Source of the DNA: Sulfurimonas sp.
GTDB taxonomy: Bacteria; Campylobacterota; Campylobacteria; Campylobacterales; Sulfurimonadaceae
DNA length: 33,087 bases
Assembly: GCA_011391635.1 (NCBI GenBank)
Contig: JAABQD010000029.1
Location: forward strand, 1 to 33,087
Direction of reading: 5' to 3'
Below, one piece after another: positions 6,812 to 13,234 of this stretch. The first letter of the stretch is position 1. Every line of letters begins with the position of its first letter. The position numbers were made by a program, and so were the translations under genes. Below the pieces are notes generated by a model. It was not told the origin of the DNA and searched no databases. It saw only the letters and a list, made by a program, of their open reading frames with translations.

Positions 6812-8524
6812 ATGAGTATTCCTATTTATACTTACGATGCAATTATTGTCGGTGCAGGTCTAGCAGGTTGTGCAGCAGCAAGAGAGTTGCAAAATGCAGG
6901 AAAAAAAGTTGCTGTTATTACAAAGCTACACCCACTTAGAAGTCATTCAGGTGCAGCTCAGGGCGGGGTAAATGCAGCATTTAGTGATAAAGATAGTGTT
7001 GAACTCCACGAGTTTGATACAGTCAAGGGAGCTGACTATTTAGCAGACCAAGATGCTGTTGCATTTATGTGTCAAAAAGCTCCAGAGACAATTCGTTGGG
7101 CAGAGAGAATGGGTGCGGCATTTAGTCGTACACCAGATGGAAAAATCGCTCAGAGACCTTTTGGTGGACAATCTTCTCCTCGTGCATGTTACGCAAAAGA
7201 CAGAACAGGTCTTACGCTCCTTCAAACTATTTATGAACAAGCACACCGTTCAGGTGTAAAATTTTGGGATGAGTGGTATGCAGCGGATTTAATCTACAGA
7301 GATGGAAAAGTCTCTGGTGTTGTTGCCTTCAATATCCGTGATCAACAAGTCGTGATTTTCAATGCAAAATCGGTTATGTTCGCAACAGGTGGGTACGCTC
7401 GTGCTTTCAAGATTAATTCAAATGCACATGCCAACACAGGCGATGGTTTATCTATCGTTGCTCGTCATGGTCTTCCTTTAGAAGATATGGAATTTGTTCA
7501 ATTTCACCCATCTGGTTTATCTGGAAACGGTGTTTTAATCTCAGAAGCAGCACGCGGTGAAGGTGGAAAACTTTTCAACTCTCTTGGTGAGAGATTTATG
7601 GAAAAATATGCTCCTAACGCTATGGAACTTGCATCTCGCGATGTTGTTTCTCGTGCAATCATCAATGAAATCAGAGAGGGTCGTGGTGTTGGTCCTAGAA
7701 AAGATGCAGTATTTATCGATGTCACGCATCTTGGTAAAGAGAAGATTATGGAAAGACTTCCTGAACTTCGTGATTTGGCTATCACTTTCTTAGGTCTTGA
7801 CATGATTAAAGAGCCAATCCTTATCTCTGCAACAGCACACTACTCTATGGGTGGAATTCCAGTAGATGTTCCAGGGCATGTTCGCAAAAACAACTCAGAA
7901 ATCGTAGAAGGTTTCTATGCTGCTGGTGAGTGTTCTTGTGTTTCTGTGCATGGTGCGAACCGTCTTGGTGCGAACTCTGTTCTTGAAGCTTTACTTTTTG
8001 GTCGTTTTGTCGGTAAAACAATGGTTGCTGAAATTGATTCTATCGAACTTCGTCCAGCTACACAAGAAGATGCAAAAACTGCTCTTGATGAAATCAACTG
8101 GGTACTAAGCAACAATGGCGATGAAACAGTGACGGCACTTCGCGAAGAACTCCAACAAGGAATGACTGCAAACGCAGGAGCATTTAGAACAAGAGAGACG
8201 CTTACTGCACAAATTGCAAATGTTAAATCACTCCGTGAGCGTTACAAAAATATCCGTATCAAAGATAAATCTAAAGTGTTTAACACAGAACTTCAAGAAG
8301 CAATCGAGTTTGGTCACATGCTTGATTATTCTCTCTTTATCGTTGAGAGTGCGATTGCTAGAAATGAGAGTCGTGGTGCTCACTTTAGAGAAGATTTTGA
8401 CCAAAGAGATGATGAAAATTTCTTAAAGCACACAATGGCATATATGAATGAAAATGGTGATGTATCACTTGATTACATGGATGTCGTTCTCGGCAAACAT
8501 GAACTAAAAGCTAGAAATTACTAA
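6812..8524 (+). CDS. sdhA: Succinate dehydrogenase/fumarate reductase flavoprotein subunit (type E)
   Basis: This FAD-containing catalytic subunit interconverts succinate and fumarate. The N-terminal FAD fold is IIVGAGLAG. His45 in RSHSGAAQGG is the residue that bonds covalently to FAD. The substrate site is seen in FHPSGLSGNGVLISEAARGEGG, TAHYSMGGI and GANRLGANSV. The length is 570 residues. There is no twin-arginine signal at the N-terminus, unlike the periplasmic methylmenaquinol:fumarate reductase MfrA of Wolinella and Campylobacter, so this complex should face the cytoplasm. It leads the sdhA-sdhB-sdhE operon. Direction (oxidative, or fumarate reduction in a reductive TCA cycle) cannot be read from sequence. 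Confidence 0.94.
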   Translation: MSIPIYTYDAIIVGAGLAGCAAARELQNAGKKVAVITKLHPLRSHSGAAQGGVNAAFSDKDSVELHEFDTVKGADYLADQDAVAFMCQKAPETIRWAERMGAAFSRTPDGKIAQRPFGGQSSPRACYAKDRTGLTLLQTIYEQAHRSGVKFWDEWYAADLIYRDGKVSGVVAFNIRDQQVVIFNAKSVMFATGGYARAFKINSNAHANTGDGLSIVARHGLPLEDMEFVQFHPSGLSGNGVLISEAARGEGGKLFNSLGERFMEKYAPNAMELASRDVVSRAIINEIREGRGVGPRKDAVFIDVTHLGKEKIMERLPELRDLAITFLGLDMIKEPILISATAHYSMGGIPVDVPGHVRKNNSEIVEGFYAAGECSCVSVHGANRLGANSVLEALLFGRFVGKTMVAEIDSIELRPATQEDAKTALDEINWVLSNNGDETVTALREELQQGMTANAGAFRTRETLTAQIANVKSLRERYKNIRIKDKSKVFNTELQEAIEFGHMLDYSLFIVESAIARNESRGAHFREDFDQRDDENFLKHTMAYMNENGDVSLDYMDVVLGKHELKARNY

Positions 8525-8533
8525 GGGGGACTT

Positions 8534-9514
8534 ATGAGTACACATACAATCACTACACAAAAAGTAAACTTCAAAGTATTTCGTTTTAATGCCGATGAAG
8601 ATTATCTTCCATACTACGAAGATTACAATATGGAAGTCACTTCAGAAGAAGTTGTTTTAGATATTTTAAATAGAATTAAATGGGATCATGATGGTAGCTT
8701 CTCGTACAGAAGAAGTTGCCGTCATGGTATTTGTGGGGCATGTGCTATCAAGGTCAATGGTCGTTCAACTCTTGCTTGTAAAGAGCGTATGAACGATATG
8801 ATTGAACTTTTTGGAAATGAGCTTACTTTCGAGCCACTTAGTATCAAACGAGCTGTCAAAGATATGATTATTGACAGAGGCGATTTCTGGGAAAAACACG
8901 ATGCAATTCATCCCTACCTCATTTCAGATGTTGATGAACACCCTGAGCATGAACACCTTGTAACACCTGAAGAAGCAGAGAGATTACTCGAAGCTGACTT
9001 ATGTATCCAGTGTGGTGCATGTCACTATGCGTGTCCAGTTGTAGAAATCAATGAAGACTTCTTTGGTCCTGCTGCATTTGCAAAGGCATACCGTTTTGAA
9101 GCGGATGTTCGTGATGATGCTCTTGATAAACGATTACTCAACTTACATGAAGAGAAACAAGGTCTTTGGGATTGTGTCAAATGTTATGAGTGTGCAGAGG
9201 TTTGTCCAAAAGATGTAAATCCAATTGATAAAATCACAAAACTTCACCAAATGCTCTTCCATGATGGGATTGCAACAAGCAATGTTGCGACGCGTCACGC
9301 AGTTGGTTTCAAACACTCAATCGCACGAAATGGTATCCTTGATGAGGGTGGACTTGTTCTCTATTCTGAGGGTCCTGGAATCGTGAAACATGTTCCAGTA
9401 GCTTTACGCATGTTTGTCAAAGGTAAAATTGTTCCACCTTGGGCTTTAACAAAATCGAAAAACCTTGATGAAATCAAAAAACTCGTAAAATCATCATCAA
9501 CAGCAAAGTTCTAG
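8534..9514 (+). CDS. sdhB: Succinate dehydrogenase/fumarate reductase iron-sulfur subunit with four-Cys third cluster
   Basis: This subunit carries electrons from SdhA to SdhE. The N-terminal ferredoxin domain binds [2Fe-2S] through Cys62, Cys67, Cys70 and Cys82. The C-terminal domain has CIQCGACHYACP (Cys157, 160, 163, 167) and CVKCYECAEVCP (Cys214, 217, 220, 224). Classical SdhB has Ile or Val where Cys217 stands and so holds a [3Fe-4S] centre. The extra Cys predicts a second [4Fe-4S], as reported for archaeal type-E enzymes. The protein is 326 residues with a His/Glu-rich linker near residues 130-142. The ATG lies 9 bp behind the sdhA stop, with AAGGGGG upstream. Confidence 0.94.
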   Translation: MSTHTITTQKVNFKVFRFNADEDYLPYYEDYNMEVTSEEVVLDILNRIKWDHDGSFSYRRSCRHGICGACAIKVNGRSTLACKERMNDMIELFGNELTFEPLSIKRAVKDMIIDRGDFWEKHDAIHPYLISDVDEHPEHEHLVTPEEAERLLEADLCIQCGACHYACPVVEINEDFFGPAAFAKAYRFEADVRDDALDKRLLNLHEEKQGLWDCVKCYECAEVCPKDVNPIDKITKLHQMLFHDGIATSNVATRHAVGFKHSIARNGILDEGGLVLYSEGPGIVKHVPVALRMFVKGKIVPPWALTKSKNLDEIKKLVKSSSTAKF

Positions 9515-9525
9515 GAGTATAGCAG

Positions 9526-10407
9526 ATGAAAAAATTAAAATACGCACTTTTTACAGGTTGTACTGCAAAACAGAGTACTCCAGAGCAATACATGTCTACT
9601 TACGCTGTTGCAAACAAACTTGGAATTGAGCTTGTAGAACTTACAGAAGCTTCATGCTGTGGAGCTTCGCATTTACAAGATTATGATGACTTTTTATCTT
9701 TAGTGTTAAATGCTAGAAATATCGCTTATGCTGAAAAGCATGATTTAACAATGGTTACTATTTGTAATACTTGTCAGTTAAACACTGCGATGACAAAACA
9801 TAGATTAGACAACGAGCATGGACTTAAAGAAAAAGTAAATGAGAAGCTTAAAGAAGTTGGATTGGAGTATAAAGGTACTTCGAATGTAGTTCACTTTTTG
9901 TATGCAATTATTGATGATTTTGGTCTTGATAAAATCAAAGAGATGGTTGTGACACCTCTGAGCCAATTTAACATTGCTCCATTTTATGGTTGTCATAATA
10001 TCCGCCCTTCTGAGCTTCAAAATGAGTCTCACAAAACTGCGGAAAATCCTCATAATCCTACTTCACTCGATGATTTAATCGTAGCATGTGGCGGTGTGAG
10101 CGTAAACTATAAAGAAAAAAACAAATGTTGTGGTTTCCATGTCGAGCTTCAAGCACCTCGCACAGCTTCTATTCTAACAGGGAATGCAATCGCTGGAGCG
10201 ATGGATGGCAATGCTGACTGGATGGTAACTCCATGTCCACTCTGTCACCTCAAACTCGATACGCAAACACACCACGCTTCTGTGGCAATTGGTCGAGAAG
10301 TAAAACTTCCAGTGCTTCACATGCAACAGATGTTAGGACTTGCTCTTGGATGTACTAAAGAGCAACTTGGTCTCAAACATCACTTGACTAAAGTAGATTT
10401 CATTTAA
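9526..10407 (+). CDS. sdhE: Succinate dehydrogenase SdhE, CCG-domain subunit (HdrB-like)
   Basis: This subunit replaces the usual haem membrane anchor in type-E complexes and hands electrons to the quinone pool. It contains two cysteine-rich CCG domains related to heterodisulfide reductase HdrB. Domain 1 has Cys12, Cys44-Cys45 and Cys80/Cys83. Domain 2 has Cys156, Cys188, Cys201-Cys202 and Cys237/Cys240. No transmembrane helix is apparent in the 293 residues, so membrane contact is presumably peripheral. It lies 11 bp behind sdhB and closes the operon, since two hairpins follow. No sdhC or sdhD gene is present. The symbol follows type-E usage and is unrelated to the E. coli flavinylation factor of the same name. 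Confidence 0.9.
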   Translation: MKKLKYALFTGCTAKQSTPEQYMSTYAVANKLGIELVELTEASCCGASHLQDYDDFLSLVLNARNIAYAEKHDLTMVTICNTCQLNTAMTKHRLDNEHGLKEKVNEKLKEVGLEYKGTSNVVHFLYAIIDDFGLDKIKEMVVTPLSQFNIAPFYGCHNIRPSELQNESHKTAENPHNPTSLDDLIVACGGVSVNYKEKNKCCGFHVELQAPRTASILTGNAIAGAMDGNADWMVTPCPLCHLKLDTQTHHASVAIGREVKLPVLHMQQMLGLALGCTKEQLGLKHHLTKVDFI

Positions 10408-10415
10408 TTTTGGAC

Positions 10416-10439
10416 ACCAAAGGAAGTAATTCCTTTGGT
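10416..10439 (+). terminator. Hairpin after sdhE
   Basis: A perfect 10-bp stem (ACCAAAGGAA/TTCCTTTGGT) with a GTAA tetraloop starts 8 bp after the sdhE stop. There is no T-tract, so it may stabilise the operon transcript as much as end it. Confidence 0.6.
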
Positions 10440-10476
10440 TACGCTAACGCTTAGTTTTCTTCGGCAGAAAGCCCAC

Positions 10477-10494
10477 GCACCTAGGTGCTTTTTT
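10477..10494 (+). terminator. Short hairpin plus T-tract before xth
   Basis: GCAC-CTAG-GTGC is followed directly by six Ts, the form of an intrinsic terminator. Two further small hairpins (10438-10448 and 10456-10470) lie between it and the sdhE hairpin, so the whole 120-bp spacer is folded. Confidence 0.6.
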
Positions 10495-10527
10495 AAAATC
10501 TCACAAACTCATTTTAACGGAACACAG

Positions 10528-11304
10528 ATGTCAAACTCAATAGAAATAATCTCATGGAATGTTAATGGTATTCGTGCTGTGGCAGAGAAAAAAGCTCTCC
10601 AATGGATTGATGAGAGAAAAACAGACATCCTCTGTCTTCAAGAGATTAAAGCACTTGAAAGCCAAATTCCTCAAGATATGTTTGCGATGAAGTATCAAAA
10701 TGTTTTAGTGAATCCAGCCTCTAAAAAAGGGTACAGCGGAACAATGACTTGGAGCGTTTTACAAAGCGATTACAGTTCCACATGCCAACATATCGACACA
10801 ACAGACGAAGGAAGAATCGTAGAGACGCACTATGGCGATATCGTGCTTTTTAATGTTTACTTTCCAAACGGGCAAAAAGATGAAGAGAGACTCTCTCATA
10901 AAATGAAATTTTATGATGATTTTTTAGCGTACTGTGAGAAGCTCAGAGAGGATGGAAAATCTATCATAATTTGTGGAGATGTCAACACAGCCCACAAAGA
11001 GATTGATTTAAAAAATCCAAAAGCAAACTCCAAAACATCAGGCTTTTTACCGATGGAGCGAGAGTGGATAGACAAACTCTTGGCATGTGGATATATCGAC
11101 ACCTTTCGTTATGTGCATGGCGATAAAATAGATTCTTACAGTTGGTGGAGCTACCGCTCCAACGCCAGAGCAAACAATGTCGGCTGGAGAATTGACTACT
11201 TTTTTATCAGTGAAGATTTAGCCGAGAGTCTCGAAGATGCTTTTATACTCGAACACATCGAAGGCTCCGACCACTGTCCTGTGGGGATTAAAATCTCCAT
11301 TTAA
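10528..11304 (+). CDS. xth: Exodeoxyribonuclease III
   Basis: This is an AP endonuclease/3'-5' exonuclease of the ExoIII/APE1 family, acting in base-excision repair. The family blocks are all present: ISWNVNGIRA at the start, DILCLQEIKA with the metal-binding Glu, GYSGTMTW, GRIVETHYGDIVLFNVYFPNG, GDVNTAHKEIDL, GWRIDYFF and SDHCPVGI with the catalytic Asp-His. The length is 258 residues from ATG 10528. The open frame continues upstream to 10435, but that part overlaps the terminator hairpins and is not family-like. The last codons (11284-11297) are one half of a 14-bp direct repeat that also occurs just before mog. Confidence 0.94.
   Translation: MSNSIEIISWNVNGIRAVAEKKALQWIDERKTDILCLQEIKALESQIPQDMFAMKYQNVLVNPASKKGYSGTMTWSVLQSDYSSTCQHIDTTDEGRIVETHYGDIVLFNVYFPNGQKDEERLSHKMKFYDDFLAYCEKLREDGKSIIICGDVNTAHKEIDLKNPKANSKTSGFLPMEREWIDKLLACGYIDTFRYVHGDKIDSYSWWSYRSNARANNVGWRIDYFFISEDLAESLEDAFILEHIEGSDHCPVGIKISI
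10776..10787 (+). repeat. TTCCACATGCCA-family word, 12/12
   Basis: Inside xth, coding Ser-Thr-Cys-Gln in a variable stretch of the protein. Confidence 0.88.
11081..11092 (-). repeat. TTCCACATGCCA-family word, 11/12
   Basis: Reads TGGCATGTGGAT on the plus strand. Inside xth, coding Ala-Cys-Gly. Confidence 0.75.
11284..11297 (+). repeat. 14-bp direct repeat, left copy
   Basis: GGGATTAAAATCTC forms the last codons of xth. An identical copy in the same orientation lies at 12144-12157. Together they bracket the HEPN/MNT module. Confidence 0.75.
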
Positions 11305-11363
11305 CCAAAATTATGCGATAGACATTTCTAAATGGATTTACTCAGTTTATTTTACAGGCTTAG

Positions 11364-11714
11364 TTATTTTAGATTTTGAAGAATTGCATTTACAGTATTT
11401 TCAAATTCGTTAAAGTCTTCATCTAATGTATCCCATAATACTTTATCATCCACACCAAAATAATGATGCGTTAAAACATCTCTCATTTTAGCTATTTCGC
11501 TCCAAGGTATTTCAGGATATTTTTCTGTTATCTCTTTAGGAATATTTTTTACAGCTTCGCCAATATTTTCAAAGGCTTTTACAACTGCATATACTTTTTC
11601 TAAATTATCAGTGAATTCTTCATATGTGACATCTTTTGTGAAAAGTTTTATATTTTTACATTCACTAGAAATATCTTCAAGGTATAATCTAAAGTCTCTG
11701 TTGCTTTTAAACAT
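11364..11714 (-). CDS. hepT: HEPN-domain RNase toxin (HepT-like)
   Basis: This 116-residue, all-helical DUF86/HEPN protein is the toxin half of a type VII HEPN/MNT pair. The active-site motif R-x4-H-x-Y is intact: Arg78, His83 and Tyr85 in the stretch RDVLTHHYF. In the studied Shewanella pair the antitoxin blocks the toxin by adding AMP to the Tyr of this motif. That this also happens here is inference. The ATG at 11714 overlaps the end of the antitoxin gene by 8 bp, so the two are translated together. It is convergent with xth. The base composition is more AT-rich than the surrounding housekeeping genes. Confidence 0.88.
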   Translation of the reverse strand: MFKSNRDFRLYLEDISSECKNIKLFTKDVTYEEFTDNLEKVYAVVKAFENIGEAVKNIPKEITEKYPEIPWSEIAKMRDVLTHHYFGVDDKVLWDTLDEDFNEFENTVNAILQNLK

Positions 11715-12003
11715 ATATTAAATCTCTATCTACATACTCTTTGACTTTTGGTTTAAGTGTATCCACTCTAACCAAATCAATTTTTGTATGAAAAAAATCT
11801 TCTAGCTGTTTTGCAATTTTAAGATATTTAAACATTGATAGTTTTTTATCTTTATCAATTTTGTAAAGTATATCAATATCACTATCTTTGGTTTCATCTC
11901 CTCTAGAAAATGAACCAAATAACCCGATAAAATTTATACCAAAGGTATCATGAAAATATGGTTGTTGCTGTTGTAAATAATCAACAATATCATTTTTATT
12001 CAT
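11707..12003 (-). CDS. mntA: MNT nucleotidyltransferase antitoxin (MntA-like)
   Basis: This 98-residue minimal nucleotidyltransferase partners the HEPN toxin. The polymerase-beta-type signature GS-x10-DxD is complete: Gly30-Ser31, Asp42 and Asp44 in GSFSRGDETKDSDIDIL. A third acidic residue follows in KIDLVRV. The frame is open up to 12042, but ATG 12003 has AAGGA eight bases upstream and starts where the family homology starts, so it is preferred. The Shine-Dalgarno and a TATAAT box both lie in a 34-bp perfect palindrome immediately upstream, which suggests autoregulation. Confidence 0.86.
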   Translation of the reverse strand: MNKNDIVDYLQQQQPYFHDTFGINFIGLFGSFSRGDETKDSDIDILYKIDKDKKLSMFKYLKIAKQLEDFFHTKIDLVRVDTLKPKVKEYVDRDLIYV

Positions 12004-12004
12004 A

Positions 12005-12038
12005 GTTATAATCCTTGCAAATTTGCAAGGATTATAAC
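12005..12038 (-). promoter_or_regulatory. 34-bp perfect palindrome over the mntA promoter and RBS
   Basis: Bases 12005-12038 are an uninterrupted palindrome centred between 12021 and 12022, with arms GTTATAATCCTTGCAAA. On the minus strand the distal arm contains an extended -10 (TG-T-TATAAT, 12031-12039) and the proximal arm contains the AAGGA of mntA. With that -10 the transcript would start near the centre, so the palindrome is more likely a DNA operator than an RNA hairpin. Confidence 0.75.
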
Positions 12039-12074
12039 ACAATAATAGTATTATTTCTTTTTAGATTAAGGGTT

Positions 12075-12108
12075 TTCAGGGATAGGATAAAGTCCTAATT
12101 TCCCTGAA
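12075..12108. terminator. Hairpin downstream of mog
   Basis: An 8-bp stem TTCAGGGA/TCCCTGAA encloses a smaller inner hairpin (AGGA/TCCT). It lies beyond the mog stop codon, read on the minus strand. No T-tract follows, so terminator function is tentative. The spacer 12004-12166 otherwise holds the mntA palindrome and the right copy of the direct repeat. Confidence 0.45.
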
Positions 12109-12143
12109 CAAGTTGACAAAAACTGTATAGCTTCAAACTAAAA

Positions 12144-12157
12144 GGGATTAAAATCTC
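12144..12157 (+). repeat. 14-bp direct repeat, right copy
   Basis: GGGATTAAAATCTC, identical to the last codons of xth at 11284-11297. Here it is non-coding, 10 bp beyond the mog stop codon. Confidence 0.75.
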
Positions 12158-12166
12158 GCTATAAAT

Positions 12167-12697
12167 TTATTGTTTGGGTCGAAATGCTTTGAGTACATCT
12201 TCATTCGTCTCGATAAAAGGACCTTCAATCAAATCTATACAATAGGGAACAGCAGGAAAAACTGCGTCCAAACACTCTCTTATAGATTTTGGTTTTCCGG
12301 GAAGATTTATGATGAGGCTTTTACCTCTGATTCCTGCCGTTTGTCTGGAGAGAATGGCTGTGGGGACATACTGCAAACTTACCTGACGCATCAGCTCCCC
12401 AAATCCAGGCATCATTTTTTGGCATACATTTTCAGTCGCTTCTGGCGTGACATCCCGAAGTGCTGGACCTGTTCCACCTGTTGTGACAACCAAACAGCAC
12501 CCTGCATCATCACAAAGTTCTATCATCGTTTTTTCTAAAATATCTTGTTCATCAGGAATACATCTATAAACTATCTCAAATTCGCTTTTGAGATACTCTT
12601 TCATCGTATCTTGGATAGCGACACCTGAAATATCCTCATAAATCCCTTTGCTCGCTCTATCACTTGCGGTTATTACACCGATTTTTATCTCTGCCAT
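12167..12697 (-). CDS. mog: Molybdopterin adenylyltransferase
   Basis: Mog activates molybdopterin by adding AMP, before molybdenum insertion in molybdenum-cofactor synthesis. MoCF-domain marks are GVITASDRASKGIYED at the start, VVTTGGTGPALRDVTPEA in the middle and IINLPGKPKSIRECL near the end. The length of 176 residues fits Mog or MoaB. The RDVTPEA pattern and the C-terminal part favour Mog. The start ATG 12697 has GAAGGA upstream, overlapping the end of bioV. It is the last gene of a long minus-strand run beginning at aroB and is convergent with xth across the inserted toxin-antitoxin module. Confidence 0.9.
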   Translation of the reverse strand: MAEIKIGVITASDRASKGIYEDISGVAIQDTMKEYLKSEFEIVYRCIPDEQDILEKTMIELCDDAGCCLVVTTGGTGPALRDVTPEATENVCQKMMPGFGELMRQVSLQYVPTAILSRQTAGIRGKSLIINLPGKPKSIRECLDAVFPAVPYCIDLIEGPFIETNEDVLKAFRPKQ

Positions 12698-12712
12698 ACT
12701 CTCATATTCCTT

Positions 12713-13234
12713 CTAAGATGTTTGTAAAAAATGGTTTGCATTTTTGATGTAGGTTACGGTTGCTACTTGCAAAAAGAAGTTTCTTGCGTTATCCGCATCG
12801 ATAATTCTGTCTTCTGAGCCGAGGTACACCTCTATAGTGACGCCCTTTTGTCGTATCTCCTCTAAATCATCAAAAACCCACTGAAAATGGAGAAGCTCAT
12901 CAAGCTCCTCTAGGATTGTTACAGAGTGTTCTACCACTTTTATGGCATGTGGAGCAAAACATGAGTTCATAAACTGTCTGAGATAAACTTCCTCATTGCG
13001 TCGATATGCCATCAGCTGAAGTCGCTTAAATTCCTTGCTTTTTGACTGAAAATAGGCTGGAGAGAAGAGCTGAAGTGTATCGATTCTATTTCCACATGCC
13101 AACTCTTTTTTTACATACTCAAAAGCCTTGATAGCACCATAACTAAATCCACATACCGTGAACTCTGTATCTTTTATAAATGCCTCAAAAAAATGCGACT
13201 CATTTTTGAGTGAAAAACCGCTATAAAATTTCAT
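12713..13234 (-). CDS. bioV: Pimeloyl-ACP methyl ester esterase, BioV type
   Basis: This is a small alpha/beta-hydrolase of 173 residues. The nucleophile elbow G-x-S-x-G is GFSYG with Ser31. The likely acid is Asp142 in GSEDRII and the base His168 in NANHFL, close to the C-terminus. The N-terminus MKFYSGFSLKNES matches my recollection of the Helicobacter BioV family, which removes the methyl cap from pimeloyl-ACP in biotin synthesis in place of BioH. Other alpha/beta-hydrolases cannot be excluded, and no bio genes lie nearby. The ATG overlaps the end of the ftsH-like gene by 14 bp. Two copies of the repeat word fall inside it. Confidence 0.72.
   Translation of the reverse strand: MKFYSGFSLKNESHFFEAFIKDTEFTVCGFSYGAIKAFEYVKKELACGNRIDTLQLFSPAYFQSKSKEFKRLQLMAYRRNEEVYLRQFMNSCFAPHAIKVVEHSVTILEELDELLHFQWVFDDLEEIRQKGVTIEVYLGSEDRIIDADNARNFFLQVATVTYIKNANHFLQTS
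12943..12954 (-). repeat. TTCCACATGCCA-family word, 11/12
   Basis: Reads TGGCATGTGGAG on the plus strand. Inside bioV, coding Pro-His-Ala in the gene sense. Confidence 0.75.
13090..13101 (+). repeat. TTCCACATGCCA-family word, 12/12
   Basis: Inside bioV, coding Ala-Cys-Gly in the gene sense. Confidence 0.88.

Noticed and set aside
6812..10407. Annotation as periplasmic MfrABE
   Set aside because: The flavoprotein lacks a twin-arginine signal peptide, so the cytoplasmic SdhABE name is safer.
11305..11363. Inverted repeat TCCATTTA/TAAATGGA between xth and the HEPN gene as a terminator
   Set aside because: The stem is only 8 bp of mostly A-T pairs around a 25-base gap and has no T-tract. It is too weak to annotate.
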